A stretch of 64,000 nt of DNA from Sipunculus nudus (Eukaryota > Annelida > Sipuncula > Golfingiida > Sipunculidae), in assembly GCA_026874595.1 (NCBI GenBank), contig CM049321.1, forward strand, positions 7,994,979 to 8,058,978, in the 5' to 3' direction. Positions 37,104 to 49,779 of the stretch are shown piece after piece. A program made the translations under genes and the position numbers. The notes beneath the pieces are model-generated. The model was not told where the DNA came from and ran no database searches. It saw only the letters and a program-made list of their open reading frames with translations. Within the stretch, counting starts at the first letter, position 1; every line of letters begins with the position of its first letter.

Positions 37104-37171
37104 CAGGTTTATTATGATGGAGTGTCGTGTATCTGTTGATTCAGATTGACCATGGCCAGTCTGGGCACTAT
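37104..37171 (-). CDS. Candidate 68-bp internal exon, unknown product
   Basis: On the minus strand a strong acceptor (GCTTGTGTGTGTTATCTCAG) is followed after 68 open bases by a strong donor AACCTG|GTAAGAAAT. The in-frame peptide reads SAQTGHGQSESTDTRHSIII then NL, hydrophilic and rich in Ser/Thr. The sequence supports the splice signals, but short exons arise by chance in long AT-rich DNA and no family is recognised. Confidence 0.25.
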
Positions 37172-38514
37172 CTGAGATAACACACACAAGCATCGGGTTG
37201 ATGGCAGGTTTATATGCAACAGCAAATGCTGATCAGCTGGTTTTATTGGTTTAACAATTCAAATATGGCTGCCTTGATTGGAAACAGGTGGCATTTTGAT
37301 GCATATCACTACTGTTCTGATATGTAAACCAAGTCTCCAGTCATCCACAAATGTGACAATATTGATGTAATATGAGATAAGAATTCATTAATTCACCATC
37401 CGAGTCATTCTAGTAAAAGTGGTTTATTATAAACTTACCTGATTCAGGTAAACTCCCCTCTCCTTATCTAGCACTTAATTTTCACCCCATAGACTGTTGT
37501 CTTGTCTGAAGTGTCCTCTTAAAATGTATTATTTTTTCACTATGATAAAGCTACCCTGAATGTCTCTTAATTATATTCTTTCAATGTGTCACCTCATTAA
37601 GGCATTTCCCACCCAGCCCATGAGGAAATACAGTATTTTAAACCAACACTTCAGATTCAGGAAGAAAAACAGGAAATATATCAAGTTTTTCCTTGGTTAA
37701 TTGTTTAATGTTGACTTGCCAGTGACATCCAATCATACAATTTGTTAAGTTTACACTCAGTATACCAAACTGCATTGTATGTTCATATCAATCAACCAGT
37801 CACACACAGCTGATCCTGTTAAATTACATGCTGTTTCAAAAAAGACTGAGCTATAGTCTTCAATAATAAATTGAGATATATTGGGAAAATGAATATGCAG
37901 TGTAAAAATAGGAAAATTAATATAGGAGATATGACCCTGAATGCCAGAAAAATAGGAAATTATACACGGCCATTTTTTATTGGAAAAATATAGGCGCATA
38001 AAGGAAATATATATAAGTCAGTGGTTCTCTGGCATTACTGCACTTTGGGACATGTGCTGACTGACTGAAGATGTATAAAGCCCTCCGACCGCGCCAGTTA
38101 GAAGGGTCTTTGGCCCTTTCCCTGGGCGCTCCCTAGGGGTAAAATTTTGAGTGGAGTCAAAGACACAGATGCCACCAAGCCAAGCATATAGAGTCGTTTT
38201 ACCTACCAGCATGCCCAGGAGGCAAGTAAGAGAAGGATATGAGGAGACCTGAGGGCAACATCATCCACAGGTACAATGCAGAAGTTGGTATATCCGTGAA
38301 CAGGCACAACAGCCCAGACCACACCCATCAAGAATCATCCACTAGGACACTGTATACGTATCACCATTATCATCATCGTCATGTGCAAATCTCGCAACCT
38401 TGGATCTACCTTTCAGTGGCAATACTTTCATATTAAATGACAGAGAGTCTCCAACACTTACTGGTAACCACAAAAATGTATACAAAATGGGAAACTTACT
38501 GACAGAATTAAGGC

Positions 38515-38895
38515 TCATTCTAGCAGCTTAATTTGCTGAGGTTATTGCCTCATCCAGGAGGGTAGGAGTCCATCCCAATTCATGTAAATGTGTGCTTGTG
38601 TACGTGTTAGTTCATAACATAAAAAATTGACATGAACAGATTATCATGAAATATATGGGCATTTTGCGAATTGGATAATGAAGAATCAATTAGATGTGTG
38701 CTTTTGGTGTTGATAGGGCTCATGATCCAAATTCAGGAACATCATCAAGGTATATATTCACAAATGTACAGTAACAGGTGCACAATTTAAACTGGGAATA
38801 TGGCCCCTAATAAGTGAATGCAAACATGGTTTTGGAAGCATCCCATAATAGGGACCCAAAACATGGCGGAGGCTTGCATTCTTTAAAATTTCTGG
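38515..38895 (+). repeat. Dispersed repeat D, copy 2
   Basis: The left part GCCTCATCCAGGAGGGTAGG is followed by ATGAACAGATTATCATGAAAT...ATAATGAAGAATCAATTAGAT...CATGATCC. It ends in CATGGCGGAGGCTTGCATTC...TTCTGG. The order matches copies at 42.4, 48.8 and 49.8 kb. From general knowledge, similar phrases (gatccggatca-type core, ggcggaggcttgc-type end) are widespread in marine invertebrate genomes. Confidence 0.65.
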
Positions 38896-39028
38896 TTTCC
38901 CCATGCCAAGGGAAGGTAATACAACATTTTATTAAAGAGCCTTCTGCATTGTAACACAATGCTCCATGTTGCCTGACTGTTGGAATGCATGTCCCTTGTA
39001 GCATGAAGGTTCAGTTCTCTGTTCCTAC

Positions 39029-39221
39029 CAACACTCAGGACCCGGTGCAAATGTGTCACGCTCTGGCACTTTCCCCCGAGGACCAATATGAAGAAGTAAT
39101 CCTGTATAACCGGAGGATACGAGAGCGTGGAGACTGAATGTCCCGCCTTCACATCATGCTGACTTATGGTCCAGATAGTCATCTCAATATGGAAGTCATC
39201 TACATCATCTAAATCAACCTC
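39029..39221 (-). CDS. Candidate internal exon, unknown product
   Basis: A 193-base minus-strand segment has clearly more CpG than its surroundings and an uninterrupted frame starting EVDLDDVDDFHIEMTIWTIS and containing YPPVIQDYFFILVLGG. It follows an acceptor-like ATCTTTGAAG and ends at a donor-like GTTG|GTAGGA; both signals are mediocre. The composition looks coding. No domain is recognised. The frame continues to about 38,883 into repeat D, which argues that any real exon stops at or before the donor. Confidence 0.25.
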
Positions 39222-39229
39222 CTTCAAAG

Positions 39230-42200
39230 ATCATAAATGTTACATAAAACCACCATTCAGTACAGCCCGTGATTAATATTTATGAAGATATGGGATGGCT
39301 GAAGCTTTTTCCCCCCAACATATCTGTATACATGTTCCTTGGCTTCTATATTATCAGTTTATACCAATTTCTTATGTTAAGTTATAATCTTGACATTTTT
39401 AAATCAGGTGACCATCAGCTTAGGTTTTTTGTAGTCTTAAAGATTCACTGAGATTCATGAACGGCATTATATCATATAACTAATCAACTGTGGAAATAAA
39501 TATATTACAATGGTATACCTATAAAAATGTCTTGTGCAACATTTACGGTAATTAAGTAGCTTCTAAATGCTAAGTTGTATTCATTTAAGAGAGTAGGCAC
39601 CTTGTACAGAAATTCTTAGCAACTATTTCTGTGTTAATGTGTTTTCCTAATACAGGAAAGGTGAATTAATTAAAGATAGGTGGTCAAGTGTTCAAAGGAA
39701 AACATATGAAACATTAAAACATGGTATCAATACTGAAAGAAAGTTTTATTATAATGGCAAAATATGTTTTTCATAAACAATAATCACATTAAAAAGCCCC
39801 ATATTCAACAGTGCAGCATTGCTGTAGTAGCAGTGTAGCAGCAAATAAGTATTACCATTTAACGGGCACCTCAATAGATCAGGCTAATTGGTGCAGTCTG
39901 AAGGCTGCCCACATTATAGAGGTTTCACTCTTTATGTTCCTTTGCCTTTATTATAACTTTAGGTGTTCCTACTCAATTGGTGGTCCATTTCTTGACCATG
40001 TGATTTTAGGATGTCAGATGATGATTTCACTGGGACAAGACATTTAAGACCTATAAATCCTCTGCCCATACTGGATGTACACTGAGAGCAGCCATTATTA
40101 CTGACAGGAGGAAGGGAGGGAGCCTGTTTACAATATATATGACTACACAATATATAAATGTGGTGTCCAGTCCCAGCTAACACCTGTCTACATGTATACA
40201 GCCAATTAACCTGTCTGCAAGATGCTGGAATAACACCAATAGTAGCAACTGGCAGCCAGGGATTCTGTTATAATTATGATAGGCAAAACCCCAGATTTGT
40301 GCCTGAAGTGCTTGAATCAAACAGTGTTATGAACAAGATATTTCATTTGCAACAACAATTTAATTTAAGATTTTATTACAAATGGCCGACTATAATGTTT
40401 AGCCCACAATGTCTGTGTGTGTCTGTATGAAAGCTGCTCTAGTAAAAGCCACTTAATTCAGATTTAATTACAACAGTTCACAGTCCTTCAAGACTATAAG
40501 TTTTGTTTTGAAAACATGGCAATGCCAATGTTAGTTTAATTAAAAATATTCCCAATAATTGATGTTGGCTGTTAGAAGATGATATATTTAAGTTTTTCTA
40601 AATACAGTAACTGCATAAGGTAGCTCATGGAATCCTTTCTTGGTGAAGCCAACAAAATTCCAGACATCTCAAATGTTCTTAATTTGTCTTGAAATATCTT
40701 GGTAGACCCGTATAATCTAACTCTATCAAAACTATATTAAATCTTGTCAGAGCCATTGATAATCATATTGGTCACTCCTTTCGCACAGAATAGGTTTACT
40801 GATATAATTAATATCCAGCTGCAATAGAAATAATATGAGACATGTTTAGGAGACTGAGTCATATGGCTTTATCAATGACACTTTCTGAATCACACAAACC
40901 ACATATTGCTGGCTTAAGCACTTCAGGTCACAATGTAAACTAGAACTCTGCTTTTAAAACACATTAGGCTCATCTTACACATTAATCTAACCTGGAAGAT
41001 TTTGAAATGTCAGCATTATCAAAATAATAATATATAAAAAAATGTACATAAAAAAACAAAGCAATTTTACTTTGTTTAAATAAACTGTTTGCCATGTTGC
41101 CATGGTGAAGAGATTGCATTCACGTCATGTATTCCCATTACGTTAATGTAATCCCATTACACTAATTAATGTATCCCCATTACACTTGTCAAGACTAAAG
41201 TATTCTAGCAGGACTGACCAGGACAGACTGAACATCAGCACACCTGCATTCACATTTTTAAACCATGTGTAATCCTTATGCATTTGGTTATATAATTTGT
41301 GTGCATATGTATTTTATTTTTGAATATTATATATCTTATGAGTTAAATATAGTTAACGGTATAACATAGAAAAATTATAATGAACCAAGAAATAAAGTGC
41401 CTCATACAGCACAAAATAAGTTACACTCTCTTTGTAAACCTAGGAAATATCACAAACACACATACACACACATATATATACATATTATACTAAATAAATG
41501 AAAAAGAGTTATATATATATTCTCTATGTTATCCTCTACATAGTTGGATTGTGAGAAATTTCACTTTCAATACTTTCACTTTCAACAAAATCTAAATTCA
41601 TACAAGACACCTGTCAAATCAAATAAAATTTCATTAGAGTTAAGGTGTTTGAGATTTAAGTCATCAATGACAAAACGACTGACGCACTGGTGACTCGTGC
41701 ACCTGGGCACCAGAGGAAGAAGATGAACTGGAAGTCAGGGTACAGCATCCCTCTGGGGCAACAAGAGTCAAGCTCATGATGATAATAAATATATCAACCA
41801 GGTAACCAATGCAAGACCAGCTGTCCCACAATTCACTGCATCTTGGGACTTCAACACAGGGTTGACAGAGTTTATTGATGTCAAGACGGCCACCAACTGA
41901 ACCGTATCTTCTAGCAAAGCTTTGTCATGGCTTCAAAACCATCTCCTTGACATTCTAACGTGGAAGAAAAATGAGCATAAAACTTTAGACAAGAAACTTT
42001 TCTTCTTGCTGTGAGGGAGACTGACAGTGATTTTGAGGTGAGACTGACATTCTGTTCCCCTGACACTTAAAATATGACAACAGATTCCTACATCTTTGAC
42101 AACTGATACTTTACTGTGAAAGGCTTTTTGTATCCCTGTCTCAGAAGCAAGATGGATTTTCTATCTTAAGTTTCAGCTGCTCTTTTTATTGTTTCCTGGC

Positions 42201-42240
42201 AGACACCATTAGACAGCTGATTCAGTTCCACTATAGTAAT
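39230..42240. other. Unique AT-rich DNA, no gene recognised
   Basis: No supported gene. A cluster of three CCCATTAC motifs with TAATCC and TAATTAATG lies at 41,138-41,192. A CA/TA-rich tract lies at 41,455-41,520. A stretch at 41,685-41,805 reads open in one frame for about 40 codons up to CAACCAG|GTAACC, but lacks an acceptor. Confidence 0.4.
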
Positions 42241-42429
42241 ACAGGGCTCAACATTAACTTGTCAAGTACTTGCCTAGTAGGGCAGGGATAATCTAGCTTA
42301 TACTTGCCCTACATGAATTTTCACTTGCCTGACAAAAATAAGCCACAAACACAAAAAGTGTATTCCACAGGATTATTGCTTGTTGAAAATATTTCTCTTT
42401 AGCATTTGCACAGTGAAAGGTGTAGGTAA

Positions 42430-42645
42430 TTTAAGATAGATGATAAGACAATATGATCTGGATCATGAGCCAGATCCACACCAAAATTTAATTTGTTCTT
42501 CATTGGCCCATTCATGAGGTGCCCTTAAAATTTCATGGGATTTCTTGACTGCATGAGTTATTTTGTGAACAAACACACAAACACACATCAGCGGGAATGA
42601 AAGCATATACCTTCCTGGAAGAGGCAATAATGTAAAAACCAGGAT
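42430..42645 (-). repeat. Dispersed repeat D, copy 3
   Basis: On the minus strand: TTGCCTCTTCCAGGAAGGTA, GTTTGTTCACAAAATAAC, CCATGAAATTTTAAGG, AATGGGCCAATGAAGAAC, GGTGTGGATCTGGC and CATGATCCAGATCA. Order and phrases match copies 2 and 4. The 3' end is missing. Confidence 0.7.
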
Positions 42646-43208
42646 CTATATGCTTCGTAATAACCTACAGCCATGTGTATACATTAACTGTGGTCCAGTA
42701 GGTATATTTACCTGCAGGGTCTAAATCCTTTACAATTACCTTTATATACAAGATACACAAATATCTAAGCAATAAGGGGCACCTGTAGGTGATCACTAAA
42801 GGCAGAACTGAACTTTCCTCATGTACATAGCTAGGAGCTAGTTTACTAAGGCTGGCATAATAGTACAACCCTGAGGTCAGCAATGTCAGGATTTGTCACA
42901 ATCAAGGAATTCGCTTCTACAAATATTCAAATGCTAATACAATTTGGCTTACCTACTCTAACTCAAATATTGGTGATGATCTAAGTACAAGATGGGCAGT
43001 GAGAAAATAAATACTATCACATTCTCAAGTTTACTTGTTCTGTACATATCAAAGTGATTGAACACCTGTGAAAACGCAATTTCAGTTTTCATGATATTTA
43101 TGGGAACACTAAATGTTTCTTGGTGATGTGTAAATGCACTATTTTGATTTAAAACATCACAATAAGAATATAAAAAATGTAATTCTCAGATTCACATCAT
43201 AAATTCAA

Positions 43209-43715
43209 GATGTTACCCACTACCCACTCAGCCATTACTTTCTACCCATTCAGCCACTACCTAGTACCCACTCAGCCGCTACCTACTACCCACTCAGCCG
43301 CTACCTACTACCCACTCAGCCGCTACCTACTACCTACTCAGCCACTACCTTCTACCCACTCAGCCGCTACCTACTACCCACTCAGCCGCTACCTACTACC
43401 CACTCAGCCGCTACCTACTACCCACTCAGCCGCTACCTACTACCCACTCAGCCGCTACCTACTACCCACTCAGCCGCTACCTACTACCCACTCAGCCGCT
43501 ACCTACTACCCACTCAGCCGCTACCTACTACCCACTCAGCCACTACCTACTACCCACTCAGCCACAAACTACTACCCACTCAGCTAGTATTTACTACCCA
43601 CTCAGCTACTTCCTACTACCCACTCAGCAACTACCTACTACCCACTCAGCCATTACTTTCTACCGACTCAGCCACTACCTACTACCGACTCAGCCATTAC
43701 CTACTATCCACTCTT
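43209..43715 (+). repeat. 22-bp minisatellite, about 23 units
   Basis: Unit CCGCTACCTACTACCCACTCAG. The middle third is nearly perfect, and the flanking units vary (CCATTACTTTC, CCACAAACTAC, CTAGTATTTAC). Because 22 is not a multiple of three and the unit lacks stops, it gives a 22-residue repetitive peptide in frame 43,210-43,587; I regard this as a by-product, not a gene. Confidence 0.95.
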
Positions 43716-44462
43716 TCATTCCAATTAAAGAAGGTGCATAGATATGTGGTTAAAGTTTTGGCAAGGACTATTGGCATGGAAGTGGGATTTTAAAATGGCC
43801 TCTTCTCCATATGAAGCAGATTTGACAGAATGAGGTCGACATTACTTTGGTACATCATGCTTTATATCTGTGTACATAATGATTCAGTGATGGTAGCATG
43901 CACAATCATATTAACTGCCATAACACTGTTAAAAGTCGACTGGCAAGAGTCATAACACACTAAGACCTGAGGTACATGATAATACTGTTATACATATAGG
44001 CACAGGAGAAATTCTGGCATCAACATACTGCACTTTTTCCATCATAAACCAAACTCCATTCCATTAGCCAAAGAGCTTGGGAATGTTTTATAGATATATG
44101 TATACAGTCCCAAGTCTGCATGATTCTGCCCATATATATGTACAGCGCTGCTTTTCCTGGGGTAAATGCTCAGAAAAACAACAGACGCAATCGATCTCAA
44201 TTTCAGCTTATACCAAACCTGACGTCCATGAGTAAGATTGATAGTCATAGCAGCAGAACTCACTCACACAAATTCAAAATCTGTCCACTTTTGTCGGAGC
44301 GTTTCCACCAGGTTTGTAATCAGCTCCATATTGGATTTGTGTTTGTCATACTCAAGGCTCGATAGGTATCTGTCACAGTTACCGTAGGCAGAGAGAACCA
44401 GTGACTGCAGACAACTCAGAAGTAGCAGGTTAAGAACCACCCCATGTGCTTTATTAAAACAG

Positions 44463-44496
<34 letters not shown>

Positions 44497-44540
44497 CACA
44501 CACACACTCACACATGTGTGTGTGTACATATATATATGCA
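44463..44540. repeat. TA / CA compound microsatellite with inverted TG arm
   Basis: (TA)n, then ACACACACACTCACACATGTGTGTGTGTA, then (TA)n. The CA and TG arms are inverse complements around ACATGT and could extrude as a hairpin. Confidence 0.9.
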
Positions 44541-45034
44541 AGAGAAGGACTGGGATAGAGAGATATATTTATTTTGACACAACCATGTCAAGAAATATTT
44601 ATTCAACATTAATATAATGCATTCTTGAATATATATATTGAACAATGGAGATTTTCTTATATCAAGAAACAGTTGTTAAGGTGTTCAATCCACAAATACA
44701 ACAGCCACCTGTGACATATGGAAAAACAAGGGAAGGATTTATTTTAAAGGAGAGGGTCCAGCCTATGAATACTAAAAAGAAAACCTGAAAAAGGCCCTAA
44801 GATCCAAAAAGGGGGAGTGGTCCAGGCCAGAAGTTTTGGGTTGAAACCCTGAAAAAGATTGCTGCTGCTCAAAAGGAAGGGGCCTGGACCCCTATTATAA
44901 CTGGATCCCCTATCTGAAGGTTTGAGGTTATTTTACTTTTTGAGGGAATTGAAATTATTATTTATACTGAAACAGCAGAAAGTGTCAAGAAGAAAACACA
45001 AAAATTGTTTAATTTAGACCACAAAAAAATGTTT

Positions 45035-45324
45035 GGTTCTCAGGCACTTTTTTCCAGAAATCAATGCGGGCAGACATTTTTTTATTTTTTTTTTGTATGT
45101 TTTGATAAAAATGTCATAAAATAAGGGAAAAGCATGATAACAAAATTTATTTTGCTAAACAAGTAAAAGCACTACATAACAAAGTAAATTTTATCAAAAT
45201 TGTGTGATTTTATCTTCTTGAACGAAATGTCTGAGCAGCTCAAAATTTGTAAGTTCCTACTGAAATCAAAATAATAAATTTTTTATGCGGGGTTAAAAAT
45301 TGACATGGGCGGTGCCTGAGAACC
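45035..45324. mobile_element. MITE J (about 290 bp)
   Basis: Terminal inverted repeats GGTTCTCAGGCAC and GTGCCTGAGAACC are perfect over 13 bases. Subterminal GCGGGCAGACATTTTT and TTAAAAATTGACATGGGC are partly inverse. The interior is T/A-rich. No target duplication is obvious. Non-autonomous; superfamily unknown. Confidence 0.65.
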
Positions 45325-45419
45325 ATACCTTTTATTTTTTTTTTTGGGCCTTAGGCCCTCGATTTCTGATAAACATATTTACACACTCAAAGAGATGCAA
45401 AACTGTGTTTATGCCTGGG

Positions 45420-45735
45420 GATGTAAATGTAAGGGGGGTGTGAATCTGACGTGACATCCTTGGTTATCTTGCTTAAGCCATGGTTTGCCAACATCAAGAG
45501 ATGCATCTCGGTCATGCATTTATTGTGGGTTGTCTAACACTGATGGATAACCTGCAAGTTCACCGATCTTCCAAACTCACGAATCACCTGGAACCACATA
45601 CGTCATGTGCTGTCCATCTCAATGAGAATGAGACGAGATTCACTGTTAACCCAGTCAGAGCTCAAAATGAGGTTCACATCAACCAAAGCTCAGAATGCCG
45701 GCAGACATTACCATTAACTGAAAGATGAGACCAGT
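45420..45735 (+). other. Moderately GC-rich patch with an 82-codon frame, no call
   Basis: The frame 45,480-45,728 is hydrophilic (HLNENETRFTVNPVRAQNEV in its second half) and lies in sequence with more CpG than its neighbours. No acceptor or promoter is evident and no family is recognised. It may be coding or chance. Confidence 0.15.
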
Positions 45736-45939
45736 GGTAAGAACAGCCATAAATTACTGTTAAGCTACAGGCTAGAGCAATCACAATCCACCAACTGATA
45801 GTGAGATGCAGGTCAGTGATGGTCAGATCAAAGATTATAGTTCCAGATCCAGTTAACGGAGAACAGGCGATGGCAACAAATACCTTTAAGTAAAACCATA
45901 CTGATTTTTGCAGTTACCTAAAACCTGGATCAAACTATC

Positions 45940-46300
45940 ATTATTATAAGAACCATTTTTATTACAGTTAATATGATTATTATTATAACTTTTAATTTTA
46001 CCATTATTATTTTTATTATTGTTATTATAATTATCAATTTTATTATAATAAATATTATTATTATTATCATTGTAATCATTATCATTATTATCATCATCAT
46101 CATTATTATTACTTTCATTATCAATATTATACATTATTATCATCATTATCAATATTATTATTATAATTCTTTTTATTATTTACATCATTATATTTATCTT
46201 TATTATAAATATTATTATCTTTATCATCATTATCAATATTATTATCATTATCAATATTATTGCTATTATTATAATTATTATTATATTCATTTATAAGATG
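45940..46300. repeat. ATT/ATC trinucleotide-rich tract
   Basis: About 350 bases almost wholly of ATT, ATC and ATA triplets. The isoleucine-rich and asparagine/aspartate-rich frames on the two strands (45,973-46,296 plus; 45,886-46,345 minus) are by-products of low complexity. Confidence 0.95.
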
Positions 46301-46749
46301 CACATATTCAAGCATGACTTTCTGATCAAAGTGAAGTACATTCAATGAGACAATAAACTGAATAAAAAAATAAATGGTTATCTTCAGAAACCACTACAAT
46401 ATCCTACATAAACAAAAGGTTCAACTCAGATAGAATCAGATAGTCACAGGACGAACCATACCATACATCAATGAGTTAACCACTGACAGAACAAGTAACT
46501 GAGGACTGGCCTGAGAACCTCCGAGCATGAGGCCATTATGGCAACCAGTACCATACACTGTTATGGCAACCAGTACCATCAGTACCATGAGAGTAGAGAT
46601 CAGAGTAACCATGATCCATTTCAGCTCCCGGGAACTTGGACAAAACTAGAGATCAAAGTGGCTTAAAACAAAAAAGATCTGGTAGCTTTCAGCCAAATAT
46701 CACCAATGCTGACAGAAGATTGTGAATTTTAAGCAAAATCAGTGTAATA

Positions 46750-47123
46750 CCCCTTTCACATGCATAACTGTATTAAAATGTTTTAGCAATGTTGATACTG
46801 GTAATTCAAACAATTTAAGCCTCTGGCATCCCAGCAGGGAGTGTCATTTCATATGTGAAACAATCTATAGCAAAACACTGACACAAGGCATTCATGCTTG
46901 TGCTGTGACTGCATCAAAACTAAATGTTAATGGTTTCGATCAGCTTGTTCACAAGGTAAGTGGTTTAATCAATTTCCAATGGAGACATTTTGAACCCACT
47001 CCTGGGAAATTCATAATGCTTTGGCTAAAGAGTTTTGAAAACACTTTTGAGTTTTGTTTAAACACTCTACATCCAGGAAAATTTGAAAACATTTTGTAAT
47101 TAATAATTTGCTTGTGAAAGGGG
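46750..47123. mobile_element. MITE I (about 374 bp)
   Basis: Ends CCCCTTTCACA and TGTGAAAGGGG are perfect 11-base inverted repeats; similarity continues weakly inward (GCATAA versus GCAAATTA). The 125-codon frame 46,722-47,099 lies almost wholly inside, so I treat it as non-coding. No target duplication is clear. Confidence 0.6.
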
Positions 47124-47129
47124 CACATG

Positions 47130-48745
47130 ATAAAATTCAAAACATAAATACAAAATAGTTAAAATATTGTATATTAAATCATTTTAAGGATCGAATAATA
47201 TAAACTTTAATCCATGAATTACTAAGATGCATTATACACTTAACTAAATTAAAACACTAGTGGGGATCCATAAAATATGACACAGATAAATTATTTATAT
47301 TATTTAATGTATATATTATATGATACATTTGGATACACTAATATAAGCTTAGCATAAATTAAAATGATAAATTAATGCACTTGTCTTAGCTGTATATTAC
47401 TGGAATTTCATAAAATATGAGACACTTGTGTTCAACCAATATTAATACAGATATTTAAACATTATGCACCTAGCTCAATAATAAAGTTATGCTACTTGAG
47501 ATTCATGAAGAAGAAAGACAGCAAAACTGAATACTATTATCATTTAAATATCTATAAACTATTAAAAACTGCAATTATAGAAAAAATATGATAATTATAA
47601 AAATATGAATATACACTGACTTATAGCTGTTGGGTCCTTGTCAGTCCAGGAGCAGTAAAGTGTCCGTCAGGTGCCGAGAAAGTAAAACCCAGAGAAAGTA
47701 ATAATGGTCCGATTCACCTGCAACTACCTGTACATACCATGGTGTACTATACACACCGCAAGTCTCACGCTCATAATCATACAACAAGACCAACATGACA
47801 GCCATATGGGAGGTACAATATGGGCTTACAGGTACAGGTCAGGTGGCTGGGGAGCTACAGGTGGCCTGCATTTAGTACAACACCCGGCACATGCAGGACC
47901 ATTTTAACCCCCCAAACAAACAAGTTAAGAAATCATCACCAATGACATTTTAATAGTCAGCATTTGTGATGTATGTAGTCAGGTTTGTTATTTATAAATG
48001 TAATATTGATGGATTTTCTCATATATAAATCAAACATTTCTACCGGTCTGAAGTAAGAGCTGATATGCTATACACCCTTAAACTGAAAACATATTTTTCT
48101 CATTGTGGCATGAACTGCCAAAAAAAAAGAAGAAAATTGTGGGTGTTTAGTTACCAGGGAGTGAACATTTAATCACACAAATGTGATTTGTGAGACCATA
48201 AACCTTATAAATATAAGAGCTGATAATGTGATACAAGTTGGTATGTATAACATGTTTATATTCACCAAAAGAAAAGGAAAATAACACAATGCTCTTGTAA
48301 TCAGAAATATACCAAACATAACTTATTCTCCAGATATACGCAAATATACCAATATTTATAGTTATTGTCCAAAGGAGTTTGTCTGACATGATGCAAATAT
48401 GAGTTGCTTTCCATGTACCTTATGTATACATGCTATACATGCTTAAAGGTATTATTATTCAAAGGATATGGGTTTGAACATATAATTAGTGCAGCAATTT
48501 ATATATAATTTATAAATATAATTGTCAAATTAGTTCAGATATTCAAATTTCTTAATGAATCAACCCAAATGGAAACCATGTTCAAGGCATGACACCTGAG
48601 GATTTACAGAACTGTATACCTGTTATAGGTCAGCACTTCAAGAATTTAAGACATACATGTGAACACCATATGTGCAATTAAGCCTCCAAACCTCCCCCCC
48701 CCCCCCCGATAAATGGGAGACTTTTGAAGATTCTAATCTATTTAT
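47130..48745. other. Unique AT-rich DNA with C run
   Basis: A 14-base C run lies at 48,694-48,707. The patch 47,640-47,910 is richer in G+C and has CAGGT-rich phrases (ACAGGTACAGGTCAGGTGG), but no coding or RNA signature could be established. Confidence 0.4.
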
Positions 48746-48749
48746 TGCC

Positions 48750-49040
48750 TTCTACCAAGAGGGTATGTATTAATTCATTCCCATTTGTGTGTTTGTTCAA
48801 AACATAACTCATGCAATCATGACAGAATCTCATAAAATTTTCAGGGTTTTTCAGGAATGGGCCAATGAAGAATCGATTAGATTTTGGTGTGGATCTGGCA
48901 CATGATCCAGATCAAGGAATGGCCTCAAGGAAGATTCACAAATGCAGTCACTTAGCCATGAAAGAACCTGGGAATGAATATGGACTGAATAAGTGAATTA
49001 CAGAAGCTTGCATTCAGTGGAATGCAGATTTCTAGTTAAA
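48750..49040 (+). repeat. Dispersed repeat D, copy 4
   Basis: GTGTGTTTGTTCAAAACATAAC, CATAAAATTTTCAGG, CAGGAATGGGCCAATGAAGA, GGTGTGGATCTGGCACATG and ATCCAGATCA. The right end GAAGCTTGCATTC, AGTG, GAATGCAGATTTCTAGTT includes a small terminal hairpin CATTC/GAATG. Confidence 0.7.
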
Positions 49041-49779
49041 TCATAATAATTATTAACCAACAGAATTTCTCCATATATTCTGAGAGTAGAAGTATTTAAA
49101 TATCACTGTGTTATTATTGTAATTGTTGTAAAGTGAATATGCTTCACTTGACCAGGTATGACTGAAATTATTACAAGGTGAAGGTGCCCCCACTAACACC
49201 TTAACATCTGTGACAACAGATCTTGAGACATGCATAATGAAAAGAACCAGTGGTTGTCAGTCATCTGTCCACCTGGTTTTGATGATCTATAGTCTACAGG
49301 TAAGGTATCAACCCCAGTATGTGTTGTATCAGCTGTCAGGGCAGTACCTTGTAGGTGGAGGGGGCAGGTATACAGTGTCGCTCAGGTATGTTAATACCTA
49401 TATATAGATACAAATATCAACAACAATATCTGTGCATGGTGGAGGGAGCTGGCTGTCTCTATTTCAGAGTAATGTAAATATGACAAAGGAGGAATGAAGT
49501 CTGCCGCAGCCATGTATATACAAAATACCTTCCATGATACACTTGATTAGGGTTTTATGTCACATTATTCAAACTGTAATGAGTTTAAACTTACATGATG
49601 TGACAAAGATACCTGTATATATAGCCAAAGTGTGAGGCAATACATGTCAAGTATTCATGATGGCTGACTTAGCAAATATAATGAGACATAGGGCACATAA
49701 ACATACAGACACATTATGTGTTGTGATCAAAAAGTAATTAGTCTGGCATGACTGGTGTGGGTGCACAAGTAACAATTAG

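Noticed and set aside
41685-41805. About 40-codon frame ending at a CAACCAG|GTAACC donor
   Set aside because: The peptide looks plausible (APEEEDELEVRVQHPSG) but no acceptor with a pyrimidine tract lies after the upstream in-frame stop.
43210-43587. 125-codon periodic peptide
   Set aside because: Translation of the 22-bp minisatellite; no promoter or splice signal.
45886-46345. Asn/Asp-rich and Ile/Tyr-rich frames on both strands
   Set aside because: Products of the ATT/ATC low-complexity tract.
46722-47099. 125-codon plus frame with an internal GGTAAGTGG donor-like string
   Set aside because: Almost entirely contained in the TIR element I; the peptide resembles no transposase.
49210-49300. 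Possible 80-bp plus exon ending at CTACAG|GTAAGG
   Set aside because: Donor is strong but the acceptor (GTGACAACAG) is weak, and the segment lies between repeat D copies; kept out for lack of support.
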